Below, piece after piece: positions 24,616 to 34,431 of a stretch of 64,000 nt of DNA (the stretch's first letter is position 1; each line of letters starts with the position of its first letter). The stretch is from JBEBSD01 sp040394475 (GTDB taxonomy: Bacteria > Bacteroidota > Bacteroidia > Cytophagales > Spirosomataceae), in assembly GCA_040394475.1 (NCBI GenBank), contig JBEBSD010000021.1, forward strand, positions 1 to 64,000. Direction: 5' to 3'. The notes under the pieces were generated by a model, which was not told the DNA's origin, ran no database searches, and saw only the letters and a program-made list of their open reading frames with translations. The translations under genes were made by a program, and so were the position numbers.

Positions 24616-26358
24616 GTGATACGCATTGGTATTTTTTTCGGAGGCCCGTCCCGTGAGCGGGAAATCTCCTTTGCCGGTGGAAAAACGGCTTTTGAACACC
24701 TTGACCAGACACTCTTTACGGCACTCCCCATTTTTGTCGACTCGTTCGGACGTTTTATCCGGCTGCGTCCGGAACATATGTACGCGACCAGCATCCGTGA
24801 ATTCTACCCGTTCGAATCGTCGGCACCCGGGGCCTACAGTCTTTATGCCGAATCCTTCCCCGAACTGAAAAACCAGCCCGTACCGGCAGCGATCGGTGAG
24901 ATCGTCGCACCCTGGCAGCTGCACGAGCTGATGGAGGTGGCCCTGCTGGCCATGCACGGTCCGGATTGCGAAGACGGAACTATACAGGGGTTACTCGAAT
25001 GGTACCGGGTCCCCTATACAGGCCCCGGCATCATGGGCTCTTCGATCGGGATTGACAAAATCCTTCAGAATAAAATGATCGCCCTCCTGAACGGGCAGCA
25101 GAAGCCGACACAATCGATCTTGTTTTCCGACTGGGAACAAAAAGCAGCCCGATCCGCCACCTACCAGAAAATAAAAGCACAATTAGGGTTGCCGATCGTC
25201 GTGAAAGCTCCCCATCAGGGGTCTTCCATCGGCGTGGCTATTGTGAAGGAAGACGACTTTGCGGCCTTTGAGGCTGCTGTCGACCAATGTTTCTTTGTGC
25301 GCACCCTGGCTGCGGACGAATGGCAGCAAATGACTGCTCCCGATCGCCGTGACTGGCTGCAGCGCCTGGCGAACCTCGACGAAGGCATCGGCTTCCCGGT
25401 CTATCTGAACAATACCCCGGTGCACCACCCGGATGCTTTGGAAGCCATGCTGGACAGCATTTTTACGAATGGGGAAACGGCGGTGATGCTGATCAGCAAC
25501 CACGCAGAGAACGAAGTCTTGTTCGAAACCTTTATTGAGGGACAAGAATTTTCCTGCGGATGTATCCAGCATAACAGCGACCCGATGGTGGCACTGCCGC
25601 CGACAGAAGTGATAAAAGCAGAGGAGGTTTTCGATTTCAATTCGAAATACCGGCCCGGCGCCACCCGGAAACAAACCCCGGTCCATACCACTGTCGCCAA
25701 TAACCTGAACATACAGGAAGCTGTGCGCCAGGCCGCCGCCGGACTCGGAATGGGAGTCTGTACCCGGATCGACGGGTTTCTTACTTCAGAAGGCGCTATT
25801 TTACTGCACGATCCCAATACCATTCCGGGGATGTCGGCCACCTCCTTCATTTTTAAGCAAATGGCGGAAATCGGGCTGAATGTTACCCAGGCACTGACCT
25901 ATTTCATACGACAATCGGTATACGAACGTATGAAAACCGGTAAAAACACCGTTGCCCTGCGGCAGCTCCTGGAGCAACTAGATGCCGGAATTACCACACG
26001 TACCGCGCGCCGCCTGCCCGCAAAGGCCGTTGTTATCGGTCCCACGGAGGAGGAATATGCAAAGGCACGAAAGTGGTACGGCCGGAAAAGCGCCGAGGGC
26101 GTCTGCCAACCCACTGTTTATCTAAAGACCCCGGGAGGGCAGTTTGCCCGGTTATCCCTACCGATGCTGTTTAAAGACCAGGTCGGGGACGTGCTGCACC
26201 TGCTGGAATCCGGCACACACCCCGTCGTTGACCAGACCAGGCAACAGGCACGCGACATCACCCTAAAATATGCAGGAGATGTCGATTTTGACGTCATTCA
26301 CCTTACCAGCGACGACAGTTTTGCAGCAGATGCAGATACTGCCTTCCTGCACGGATAA
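24616..26358 (+). CDS. D-alanine-D-alanine ligase-like ATP-grasp protein, long form
   Basis: This 580-residue ATP-grasp enzyme is related to Ddl. The N-terminus has IFFGGPSREREISFAGG and ALLAMHGPDCEDGTIQGLLE. The ATP-grasp core holds VVKAPHQGSSIGVAIV and ends in LLHDPNTIPGMSATSF, where classical Ddl enzymes have an N-E-x-N-T-I-P-G-type motif; the metal-binding Glu is Asp here. It is much longer than Ddl (300-370): about 75 extra residues interrupt the core after GVAIV, and about 150 follow it. GTG 24616 after GTCAGG is the start. Likely a paralogue with another D-alanyl or amino acid acceptor, or a Bacteroidota-type Ddl; I cannot tell which. Confidence 0.75.
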   Translation: MIRIGIFFGGPSREREISFAGGKTAFEHLDQTLFTALPIFVDSFGRFIRLRPEHMYATSIREFYPFESSAPGAYSLYAESFPELKNQPVPAAIGEIVAPWQLHELMEVALLAMHGPDCEDGTIQGLLEWYRVPYTGPGIMGSSIGIDKILQNKMIALLNGQQKPTQSILFSDWEQKAARSATYQKIKAQLGLPIVVKAPHQGSSIGVAIVKEDDFAAFEAAVDQCFFVRTLAADEWQQMTAPDRRDWLQRLANLDEGIGFPVYLNNTPVHHPDALEAMLDSIFTNGETAVMLISNHAENEVLFETFIEGQEFSCGCIQHNSDPMVALPPTEVIKAEEVFDFNSKYRPGATRKQTPVHTTVANNLNIQEAVRQAAAGLGMGVCTRIDGFLTSEGAILLHDPNTIPGMSATSFIFKQMAEIGLNVTQALTYFIRQSVYERMKTGKNTVALRQLLEQLDAGITTRTARRLPAKAVVIGPTEEEYAKARKWYGRKSAEGVCQPTVYLKTPGGQFARLSLPMLFKDQVGDVLHLLESGTHPVVDQTRQQARDITLKYAGDVDFDVIHLTSDDSFAADADTAFLHG

Positions 26359-26414
26359 GATCCGCTGCCCCGGTATACCGGCTCGGATCATTTTTTTAAC
26401 CAATAGTTTCAAAT

Positions 26415-29114
26415 ATGGCAAATGCGGCGGAAAAAGTAAGGCTCTCTCTTCAGAAAGAAAACAGGGGATGGAAAAAATGGGGGCCTTATTTATCAGAAAG
26501 ACAATGGGGAACCGTCCGGGAAGATTATAGCAGCAACGGAGATGCATGGAACAGCGTGACGCATGAGGCTGCCTTCTCCAGAGCCTACCGGTGGGGTGAA
26601 GAAGGGATTGGAGGGATTTCTGACACCAAACAACATATCTGTATTGCCTTCGCCTTCTGGAACCATCAGGACAAGATGCTCAAAGAAAGGCTGTTCGGAC
26701 TCACCAATCGCGAGTCGAACCATGGAGAAGACGTGAAGGAGCTGTATTATTACCTCGACAGCACACCCACGCATTCGTACATGAAAATGCTGTATAAATA
26801 TCCCCAAAATCCTTTCCCCTACCAGCAGCTCCGGCAGGAAAGCGCCGGACGTACCAAGGCTGAGCCTGAGTATGAGCTGATTGATACCGGGATATTTGAT
26901 AACGACGAATACTTTGATATTTTCCTGGAATACGCCAAAGTGGACCAGGAAGATATCCTGTTAAAGATAACGGTCCACAACCGGGGACCGAAGGCGGCCC
27001 CTATCACCGTTCTGCCTACTATCTGGTTTCGCAATACGTGGGCCTGGGGGTATTCGCAGTATGAATACAAGCCCATGCTTACCAGTGTGGCCAAGCAGAC
27101 GATCGAAGTCAACCACCGCAGACACGGCCGGTATAACCTGTATTTTGACAATGCCGAGGAGCTCCTTTTCTGTGAAAATGAGACCAATTACCAACATCTT
27201 TACGGGACGGAGAATGCGTCTTCGTACGCCAAAGACGGGATTAACGACTATATTATCAGCGGCGGGAAGACCCCGACCGTCAATAAGAATAAATTCGGCA
27301 CCAAAGCTGCAGGACGTTTTACCAAAACCCTGGGACCCGGTGAGAGCACTGTCTTCCGGATCCGTTTTGCCGACCATTCGGTTACCGAGCCATTCGGAGG
27401 GTTTGAGGATATTCTGGACAAGCGGATACGGGAAGCCGACGAGTTTTACGACAATCTTCAGCACGAGGTCAACCATCCGGAACTGGAAGCCATCGCCCGC
27501 CAGGCGTACGCCGGTATGTTGTGGAATAAGCAATTTTATTATTACAACGTGTTCGAGTGGCTAAAGGGAGACCCGGCCAAACCCAAACCGGAACAAAACC
27601 GGAAGACCGGACGGAATTCAAGCTGGAAGCATTTATATGCCGCCAACCTCATTTCCATGCCGGACAAATGGGAATATCCCTGGTTTGCCGCCTGGGACCT
27701 GGCCTTTCATACCATTCCGCTTGCGCGGGTGGATGCAGATTTTGCCAAGCGGCAACTGGAAATTCTCCTCCGGGAATACTACATGCACCCGAACGGGCAG
27801 ATCCCGGCCTACGAATGGAACTTCTCAGATGTCAATCCCCCGGTTCATGCCTGGGCCGCCCTGAAAGTCTATGAAATTGATAAAGAGCAAAACAAAGGTG
27901 TGGGAGACATCCGGTTTCTGGAGAAAATTTTCCATAAGCTGCTCCTGAACTTCACCTGGTGGGTCAATCAAAAGGACGAAACCGGCAACAATATCTTTAG
28001 CGGCGGATTTCTGGGCCTGGATAACATCGGGGTATTCGACCGTTCCATGCCGATGCCGTTCGGGGGACAGCTGGAACAGGCGGATGCCACCGGATGGATG
28101 GCGATGTATACCCTGAACATGCTGCGGATCTCCGTGGAAATCGCTATCGAACGACCTGTTTACCAGGACATGGCCTCCAAATTCTTCGAGCACTTCCTGC
28201 ACATTGCCGGCGCCATGGAAGCCGTAGGAGGGGATAGCGCCTTAAGTCTCTGGGATGAAGAAGATCAATTTTACTACGATGTCATCCATATTCCCAACGG
28301 GCAGAATATCCTGTTGAAAATACGTTCCATCGTAGGCCTCATCCCGCTGCTGGCCGTGGAGATCCTGGACCCTGCCACGCTGGATCAACTTCCGTCTTTC
28401 AAACGCCGGATCGACTGGGTGGTTTCCAACCGTCCGGACCTGGCGCGGCTGATCTCACGTTGGTATGAAGCAGGAAAAGGGGAAAACCATTTGTTATCCA
28501 TTCTGCGGGGACACCGGATGAAAATGATCCTGAAACGGATGCTCGATGAGAATGAGTTCCTCTCCGATTATGGCGTGCGGGCACTTTCCAAGTACCATAA
28601 AGAACACCCGTATAAATTCTTCCTGAACGGAGAAGTCCTGCAGGTGGATTACGTTCCGGGAGAAGCCCTCACCGATATTATGGGAGGAAACTCCAACTGG
28701 CGCGGGCCGGTCTGGTTCCCGTTGAATTACCTGATCCTGGATTCCCTGCTTAAGTTCCATTCCTACTACGGCGATGATTTTGAACTGGAATACCCGACCA
28801 ATTCCGGTACTCTGACGACGATCGACCAGGTGGCGCTCGGCATTGCCAAACGCCTCGTCAATATTTTCAAAACAGGGAAAAACGGGTCTCGGCCGGTTTT
28901 CGGAGCCTGTGAAAAAATGCAGACGGATCCTCACTTCAAGGATCATGTACTCTTTTATGAATATTTCGACGGCGACAACGGGCGGGGCTGCGGGGCATCT
29001 CACCAAACCGGCTGGACGGGCCTCGTAGCGGAACTTATCCTGCAAGTGGGCAGAGCAAGGGCAAAGGTTGGCACAAAAAAAGAAGAGCTCCCGTCCGGTT
29101 CGGAGACAAACTGA
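26415..29114 (+). CDS. Glucosidase-like GH63/MGH1-type glycoside hydrolase
   Basis: The 899-residue protein has an (alpha/alpha)6 hydrolase domain of the GH63/MGH1 type. Family-typical stretches are the N-terminal GWKKWGPYLSERQWGTVRED, GEEGIGGISDTKQHICIAFAFWN, the central AAWDLAFHTIPLARV and the late GGNSNWRGPVWFPLNYL. In the family, acidic residues in the WDLA and NSNWRG regions lie near the active site. No signal peptide is visible, so it is cytosolic. Bacterial members often hydrolyse glucosylglycerate or similar alpha-glucosides, but its substrate is not shown here. It lies upstream of a phosphohexomutase, consistent with sugar-phosphate metabolism. Confidence 0.85.
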   Translation: MANAAEKVRLSLQKENRGWKKWGPYLSERQWGTVREDYSSNGDAWNSVTHEAAFSRAYRWGEEGIGGISDTKQHICIAFAFWNHQDKMLKERLFGLTNRESNHGEDVKELYYYLDSTPTHSYMKMLYKYPQNPFPYQQLRQESAGRTKAEPEYELIDTGIFDNDEYFDIFLEYAKVDQEDILLKITVHNRGPKAAPITVLPTIWFRNTWAWGYSQYEYKPMLTSVAKQTIEVNHRRHGRYNLYFDNAEELLFCENETNYQHLYGTENASSYAKDGINDYIISGGKTPTVNKNKFGTKAAGRFTKTLGPGESTVFRIRFADHSVTEPFGGFEDILDKRIREADEFYDNLQHEVNHPELEAIARQAYAGMLWNKQFYYYNVFEWLKGDPAKPKPEQNRKTGRNSSWKHLYAANLISMPDKWEYPWFAAWDLAFHTIPLARVDADFAKRQLEILLREYYMHPNGQIPAYEWNFSDVNPPVHAWAALKVYEIDKEQNKGVGDIRFLEKIFHKLLLNFTWWVNQKDETGNNIFSGGFLGLDNIGVFDRSMPMPFGGQLEQADATGWMAMYTLNMLRISVEIAIERPVYQDMASKFFEHFLHIAGAMEAVGGDSALSLWDEEDQFYYDVIHIPNGQNILLKIRSIVGLIPLLAVEILDPATLDQLPSFKRRIDWVVSNRPDLARLISRWYEAGKGENHLLSILRGHRMKMILKRMLDENEFLSDYGVRALSKYHKEHPYKFFLNGEVLQVDYVPGEALTDIMGGNSNWRGPVWFPLNYLILDSLLKFHSYYGDDFELEYPTNSGTLTTIDQVALGIAKRLVNIFKTGKNGSRPVFGACEKMQTDPHFKDHVLFYEYFDGDNGRGCGASHQTGWTGLVAELILQVGRARAKVGTKKEELPSGSETN

Positions 29115-29174
29115 TCCTAAAATTTTCATATATTACCGTCCCTTTCAACGGATCCAGTAAAAACACATAACTGT

Positions 29175-30935
29175 ATGTCAAACCTACCATTAGAACCAGC
29201 CGTCCGGCAAAAAATAGCAACCTGGCTCACGGGAAATTACGACGGCGAAACGAAGGCATCGATTCAACAACTCATTGACAATGAAAGCATAACCGAGCTA
29301 ACCGACTCCTTTTACAAAGACCTCGAATTCGGAACCGGCGGTCTGCGGGGGCTAATCGGCATCGGGTCTAACCGGATGAACCGATACACTGTCGGGGCGG
29401 CCACACAAGGGCTTGCCAACTACCTGAACAAGGTCTTCCGGGGGGAGACCATCAAAGTAGCCATTGCTTACGACAGCCGGATCAAATCGGATGAATTTGC
29501 GGGGATTATTGCAGCTATTTTTTCTGCCAACGGCATCACCGTCTACCTGTTCGAGGGCCTCCGTCCTACACCCGAGTTGTCTTTTGCCATCCGGCTGCTG
29601 GGTTGCCATAGCGGCGTTGTCGTAACGGCTTCCCATAATCCGAAAGAATACAACGGCTATAAAGCCTACTGGAACGATGGTTCCCAGGTGGTTGCACCGC
29701 ACGATACCAATATCATCGCGGAAGTCAACGCCATCGCGTCGATTGATGCGATCCGGTTTAGCGGGGACCCTGCAAAAATCCATTCGATAGGCGCAGAAAT
29801 CGATGAAAAATACCTCCGGCATATTTTGTCCCTTTCCATTTCCAAAGAAGCGATCGCCCGCCAGAAAGATTTAAAAATAGTCTACACTCCCTTGCACGGC
29901 ACCGGTGTTACGCTGGTAGAGCCGTTACTGCGGAAAATGGGCTTCGAAAACATCACCGTGATACAGGAACAGGCCGAACCGCAGGGTAACGGGCAGTTTC
30001 CGACAGTGGTGTATCCCAACCCGGAAGAAAGTGAAGCGATGAGCCTTGCCTTGCATAAGGCGAGAGAAATTGACGCCGACCTGGTAATGGGAACCGACCC
30101 TGATTCCGACCGGGTAGGGATTGCCGTGAAAAATCACCATGGGGAAATCCAGCTCCTCAACGGTAATCAAACGGCGACGTTGCTTATCTATTACCTCCTG
30201 AACGCCTGGAAAGATGCCGGGAAGCTCACCGGCACCCAGTTTGTCTGCAAAACCATTGTCACCACCGACCTGATCGATACCATGGCTGCCTCGTACGGCG
30301 TGGCCTGTTACAATACCCTGACCGGGTTCAAATACATTGCCCAGGTAATCCGGGAAAAAGAAGGAAAGGAGACCTTCATAGGCGGAGGGGAAGAAAGTTA
30401 CGGGTACCTGATTGGAGATGCCGTCCGTGACAAAGATGCCATTGCCTCCTGTGCAATCATCGCCGAACTGACAGCATACGCAAAAGACAAGGGCCTGAGC
30501 CTGTTCGACTTGCTTATGGAGATCTACAAGCAGTTCGGCTTCTATTACGAGGGCCTTATTTCGCTTACAAAAAAAGGTAAAAGCGGGGCGGAACAGATTC
30601 AGCAGCTGATGGCCGATTTCCGTACCAATCCCCCCAAAACACTGGCAGGTTCACCCATTATCCGGATAGACGACTACAAAGCGCTGACATCGACGAACCA
30701 CGGCGAAGTCAGCATCATTCCTGCCGGAGAAATGGGAATTGAATCGTCGAATGTTCTACAGTTTTTTACAGAAGACGGCACCAAATTTACCTGCCGCCCG
30801 TCGGGCACCGAACCTAAAATCAAATTTTATGTGGGCGTCCGCGGGGAGCTTACCAGCAATGACGGATTCGATGACGTATACGCCGGCTTGCAGCAAAAAG
30901 TAACCGCTATCGGAGAAGAGTTGGGATTACGTTAG
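29175..30935 (+). CDS. Phospho-sugar mutase (phosphoglucomutase/phosphomannomutase)
   Basis: The 586-residue enzyme interconverts hexose 1- and 6-phosphates. The catalytic phosphoserine is S153 in VTASHNPKEYNG. The magnesium site is GTDPDSDRVG at about residue 312. The sugar-specific loop is GGGEESYGY. The phosphate-binding CRPSGTEPKIKFY is near the C-terminus. This is the long (570-600-residue) alpha-phosphohexomutase type typical of Bacteroidota and Firmicutes. A repeat-filled 161-bp gap follows before the convergent lysS. Confidence 0.93.
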   Translation: MSNLPLEPAVRQKIATWLTGNYDGETKASIQQLIDNESITELTDSFYKDLEFGTGGLRGLIGIGSNRMNRYTVGAATQGLANYLNKVFRGETIKVAIAYDSRIKSDEFAGIIAAIFSANGITVYLFEGLRPTPELSFAIRLLGCHSGVVVTASHNPKEYNGYKAYWNDGSQVVAPHDTNIIAEVNAIASIDAIRFSGDPAKIHSIGAEIDEKYLRHILSLSISKEAIARQKDLKIVYTPLHGTGVTLVEPLLRKMGFENITVIQEQAEPQGNGQFPTVVYPNPEESEAMSLALHKAREIDADLVMGTDPDSDRVGIAVKNHHGEIQLLNGNQTATLLIYYLLNAWKDAGKLTGTQFVCKTIVTTDLIDTMAASYGVACYNTLTGFKYIAQVIREKEGKETFIGGGEESYGYLIGDAVRDKDAIASCAIIAELTAYAKDKGLSLFDLLMEIYKQFGFYYEGLISLTKKGKSGAEQIQQLMADFRTNPPKTLAGSPIIRIDDYKALTSTNHGEVSIIPAGEMGIESSNVLQFFTEDGTKFTCRPSGTEPKIKFYVGVRGELTSNDGFDDVYAGLQQKVTAIGEELGLR

Positions 30936-30938
30936 GAG

Positions 30939-31092
30939 TGTGTCGGGACACAATCCACGGGTAAAGGCTTCGACTGCAACGGCGAACCCATGGTCTGTGT
31001 CCCACAGACCATTTTAGATACCAGCCCAGCCGAAAGTGGCCTGTGAAGACACAGTCCACGGTAAAAAGACACAGTCCACGGTAGACTGACAC
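30939..31092. repeat. REP-like elements in the convergent pgm/lysS gap
   Basis: The hairpin arms ATGGTCTGTG (30990-30999) and CACAGACCAT (31003-31012) enclose a 3-nt loop (TCC). They are followed by GATACCAGCC at 31017-31026, the reverse complement of the GGCTGGTATC that flanks the 1.7-kb copy. To the right, the 18-bp motif AAGACACAGTCCACGGTA is repeated at 31046-31063 and 31066-31083; a related GACACAATCCACGGG lies at about 30946-30960. The repeats fill the whole gap between the two convergent stop codons and may double as a transcription barrier. Confidence 0.8.
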
Positions 31093-31096
31093 GGCG

Positions 31097-32821
31097 CTAG
31101 CGCGCCTTGTCAATCCATCCCTTCACCTGCTCCAGATCGGGGACTTTTTCCTCAATTTTAAATTTCTTCCGAAGTCCTCCCAGATCGTTAAAAATCTTGT
31201 TCGGATTCGCTTCCCTGAGCGATCCAATCGTATGGAAGCCCATTTTCTGCAGGACCGGGATCCAGACTTTCCCGATTCCCACTGCCTCATAATCCCGTTC
31301 AGAAGCCACCTCCACTTTTTTCTCCGGCCGCATCTGCGGGAAGAAAATCACCTCCTGAATACTGGCATTGTTGGTCAGCAGCATTGTAAGCCGGTCGATG
31401 CCGATGCCGATACCTGCTGTAGGCGGCATCCCGTATTCCAGCGACCTCAGGAAATCGTCATCCATTTCCATCGCCTCATCATCTCCCCGTTCTTTCAGCC
31501 GCAGCTGTTCTTCAAAGCGTTCCTTCTGATCTACCGGATCCGTCAACTCGGAATACGCGTTGGCAATCTCCTTCCCGTTCACAAACAACTCAAAACGCTC
31601 TACCATTCCCGGCTGTTCCCGGTGTTTTTTAGTAAGCGGAGACATCTCCACGGGATGGTCGGTAATAAAGGTCGGCTGAATAATATGCTCCTCTACCCGT
31701 TCTCCAAAAATCTCATCGATCAGCTTGCCTCTGCCCATACTGTCCGGCACCTCCATTCCCCAAGCGCGGCATTGTGCACGTATCGCTTCTTCATCCAGCT
31801 CCTCCACCTTCAGGCCGGTATATTTTTCAATCGCTCCGGTGATGCTCAGCCGCGGATAAGGACCGGCGAAATCAATCACTTTGTCCCCGAATATTGTCGA
31901 GGTGGCACCATTTACCGCCAGGGCAACACCTTCCAGGAGATCCTCGGTCGTCTTCATCATCCAGTAATAATCCTTATAAGCGACGTACAACTCGACAGTC
32001 GTAAATTCCGGGTTGTGCGTTCGGTCCATTCCTTCGTTCCGGAACAGCTTTCCAAACTCATATACCCCGTCAAAACCTCCCACAATCAATCGCTTCAAGT
32101 GCAGCTCCGTGGCAATCCGCAGGTACAGATCCGTATCCAGGGCATTGTGATGGGTGACGAACGGACGTGCTGCAGCGCCTCCGTGAATCTGCTGCAACAC
32201 GGGGGTTTCGACCTCCAGCCAATTCTTACTGTCAAAATACGCGCGCATGGTCGTAATAATACGAGCCCTTTTAATAAAGATATTGCGCACTTCCGGGTTC
32301 ACGATCAGGTCCACGTAACGTTGCCGGTACCGGAGCTCCGGGTCTGTAAGCCCATCGTACACATTCCCTTTATCGTCCCGTTTTACCACCGGAAGAGGCC
32401 GCAGCGATTTACTCAGCACGGTAAACTCCTGCACATGGATCGAAATCTCATCGGTCTGCGTGGTAAACACAAATCCTTTAACCCCGATAATATCCCCGAT
32501 ATCGAGCAGCTTTTTAAAAACCGTATTGTAAAGCGTTTTGTCTTCTCCCGGGCAGAGATCATCCCTTCTGAAATACAGCTGTATTCTGCCGGAGCCGTCC
32601 TGAAGCTCTGCGAACGCAGCACTGCCCATGATCCGGAAGCCCATCAGGCGGCCTGCAATCGCAACACTTTTGTAATCCAGTTTATGGTTTTCATAATTCC
32701 GGTGAATATCGGCAGCCGTTACATTCACCTCGAACGATTCGGGCGGATACGGGTTAATATTCAGATTTAAAAGCGCTTCCCTTTTCTGGCGACGCAGTAT
32801 TTCCTGCTCACTTAATAACAT
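31097..32821 (-). CDS. lysS: Lysyl-tRNA synthetase, class II, with C-terminal extension
   Basis: The 574-residue enzyme charges tRNA-Lys. It has an N-terminal OB-fold anticodon-binding domain (AGRLMGFRIMGSAAFAELQDGS) and the class II motifs: motif 2 KLFRNEGMDRTHNPEFT and motif 3 GIGIGIDRLTMLL. Most bacterial LysS proteins are about 500 residues. Here about 70 residues follow motif 3 (from PEKKVEVASERDYEAVG), with GFHTIGSLREANPNKIFNDLG resembling a helix-hairpin-helix segment. This extension is known in Bacteroidota LysS. It converges on the mutase gene across the repeat-filled gap. Confidence 0.95.
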   Translation of the reverse strand: MLLSEQEILRRQKREALLNLNINPYPPESFEVNVTAADIHRNYENHKLDYKSVAIAGRLMGFRIMGSAAFAELQDGSGRIQLYFRRDDLCPGEDKTLYNTVFKKLLDIGDIIGVKGFVFTTQTDEISIHVQEFTVLSKSLRPLPVVKRDDKGNVYDGLTDPELRYRQRYVDLIVNPEVRNIFIKRARIITTMRAYFDSKNWLEVETPVLQQIHGGAAARPFVTHHNALDTDLYLRIATELHLKRLIVGGFDGVYEFGKLFRNEGMDRTHNPEFTTVELYVAYKDYYWMMKTTEDLLEGVALAVNGATSTIFGDKVIDFAGPYPRLSITGAIEKYTGLKVEELDEEAIRAQCRAWGMEVPDSMGRGKLIDEIFGERVEEHIIQPTFITDHPVEMSPLTKKHREQPGMVERFELFVNGKEIANAYSELTDPVDQKERFEEQLRLKERGDDEAMEMDDDFLRSLEYGMPPTAGIGIGIDRLTMLLTNNASIQEVIFFPQMRPEKKVEVASERDYEAVGIGKVWIPVLQKMGFHTIGSLREANPNKIFNDLGGLRKKFKIEEKVPDLEQVKGWIDKAR

Positions 32822-32873
32822 CCTGTTTGATCGATTTGAATGAAGACCGTTTTCGTATGCCGCTCAATTGCGA

Positions 32874-32900
32874 CAAGCCGGGCCAGTCCGGCCCGGCTTG
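32874..32900 (-). terminator. GC-rich stem-loop after pyk
   Basis: The perfect 11-bp arms CAAGCCGGGCC (32874-32884) and GGCCCGGCTTG (32890-32900) enclose a 5-nt loop. It lies 12 bp beyond the pyk stop and before lysS. No U-tract follows, so its terminator strength is uncertain. Confidence 0.6.
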
Positions 32901-32911
32901 CGTTCCGGAAC

Positions 32912-34348
32912 CTATACAACACTCAGTTTCAGCGCGTTGGTTTTACGGCTTTTGGTAATCGGCATACTCAGGGTATTGATGAAGACATCCCCGGCTTGCA
33001 GCTCCCCTTTCTGTACCAGGATTTTCTTGATATCTTCAATGGTATCATCTGTAGAAAAATGTTCCTTGGCTTCGTAATAGAACACTTTCGTGCCCCAATA
33101 CAATCCCAGGGTTGTCATCAACACGCGGTTGGATGTAAAAACCAGCAGATTGGCTTTAGGGCGGTGATGTGAAAGCCGGGTTGCCGTGTAGCCCGAGTTC
33201 GTGATCCCGATCAGGGCTCTCGCCTGCGTATCCCGGGCCAGCCGGCAAGCGCTCATCACCACGTTATCGTTCAACAAATCAGGGCCGGGATTTTGATTGA
33301 CATGCGCATGATAGCGAAAATAAAGCGAATTGGAATTGGCCTCTACCTGTTCGATGGTACGGGTCATATTCTGGACTGCCAGTATCGGGTAGCTTCCCGA
33401 CGCAGTTTCTGCACTCAGCATCACAGCATCCGCGCCATCCAGTACCGAATTTGCCACATCATTAATCTCTGCCCGGGTAGGTCGCGGACTCTCGATCATA
33501 CTCTCCAGCATTTGGGTGGCCACGATAACCGGTTTCCCGGCACGATTGCATCTTTCCACAATCATTTTCTGGATCAGGGGCACATCTTCCGCAGGCAGCT
33601 CCACTCCCAGATCTCCCCGGGCAACCATGACAGCATCCGTAGCCGCAATGATACTGTCGATATTGGCAATGGCCTCCGGTTTCTCAATTTTGGCGATTAC
33701 CAGCGCCGATTTGCCCTTGGAAGCAATATAATTTTTCACCTCTTCTATTTCTGAAGCCGTGCGCACAAATGAAAGAGCAACCCATTCCACGTCGTTTTCC
33801 AGCCCAAAGTCCAGGTCCACGTAATCTTTCGGAGTTACCGACGGCATGGAAACCTGCGTATTCGGAAGATTCACTCCCTTTTTCGACTTCAGGTACCCTC
33901 CATAGACCACCTCGGTGACCACATTGGAGCCCTCTATACCCGTTACTTTTACCTCTAACTTACCGTCGTCGAGCAATATCCGGTCCCCAAGCTTCACGTC
34001 GTTGTACATCCCGTCATACGGTGTGCTCACCCGTTGGGCCGTCCCCATCACATTTTCATTTGTAAAAACCAGCGGGCCGCCTGCCTGGATCCAAACCCCG
34101 TCTTTCTCCTCCACGTTACCAATACGGATTTTAGGGCCCTGTAAGTCCTGGAGGATGCACAGGTTCCGGTCACTTTCGCTGTTAATCTGCCGTATTCTTT
34201 TAATTCTTTCCAGATGATCTTCATGTGTCCCATGTGAAAAATTTAACCGGAAGACATTCACCCCGGCATCTGCAAGCGCCAGAAGTGTTTCTTTCGATTC
34301 AGAAGCAGGGCCAACAGTAGCAACAATTTTAGTTTTCTTAGAAGTCAT
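32912..34348 (-). CDS. pyk: Pyruvate kinase
   Basis: The 478-residue glycolytic enzyme converts phosphoenolpyruvate and ADP to pyruvate and ATP. It has the N-terminal KIVATVGPASESKETL, the FRLNFSHGTHEDH segment, the active-site block VIAKIEKPEAIANIDSII with its catalytic lysine, the MVARGDLGVELP metal site and QMLESMIESPRPTRAE. The C-terminal allosteric domain is complete (478 residues). It lies between lysS and priA, all in the same direction, with an 83-bp gap after priA. Confidence 0.95.
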   Translation of the reverse strand: MTSKKTKIVATVGPASESKETLLALADAGVNVFRLNFSHGTHEDHLERIKRIRQINSESDRNLCILQDLQGPKIRIGNVEEKDGVWIQAGGPLVFTNENVMGTAQRVSTPYDGMYNDVKLGDRILLDDGKLEVKVTGIEGSNVVTEVVYGGYLKSKKGVNLPNTQVSMPSVTPKDYVDLDFGLENDVEWVALSFVRTASEIEEVKNYIASKGKSALVIAKIEKPEAIANIDSIIAATDAVMVARGDLGVELPAEDVPLIQKMIVERCNRAGKPVIVATQMLESMIESPRPTRAEINDVANSVLDGADAVMLSAETASGSYPILAVQNMTRTIEQVEANSNSLYFRYHAHVNQNPGPDLLNDNVVMSACRLARDTQARALIGITNSGYTATRLSHHRPKANLLVFTSNRVLMTTLGLYWGTKVFYYEAKEHFSTDDTIEDIKKILVQKGELQAGDVFINTLSMPITKSRKTNALKLSVV

Positions 34349-34431
34349 GAGGAATCTGAATAATACTTTTAATTGAAAATAAATGTTTATGAACGGTGAA
34401 ATAGGTAGGTTCCTGGAAAGCGCTCCTGCGC

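Noticed and set aside
31232..32770. 512-codon open frame on the plus strand
   Set aside because: It is antisense to lysS and codes for no recognisable domain; lysS is certain.
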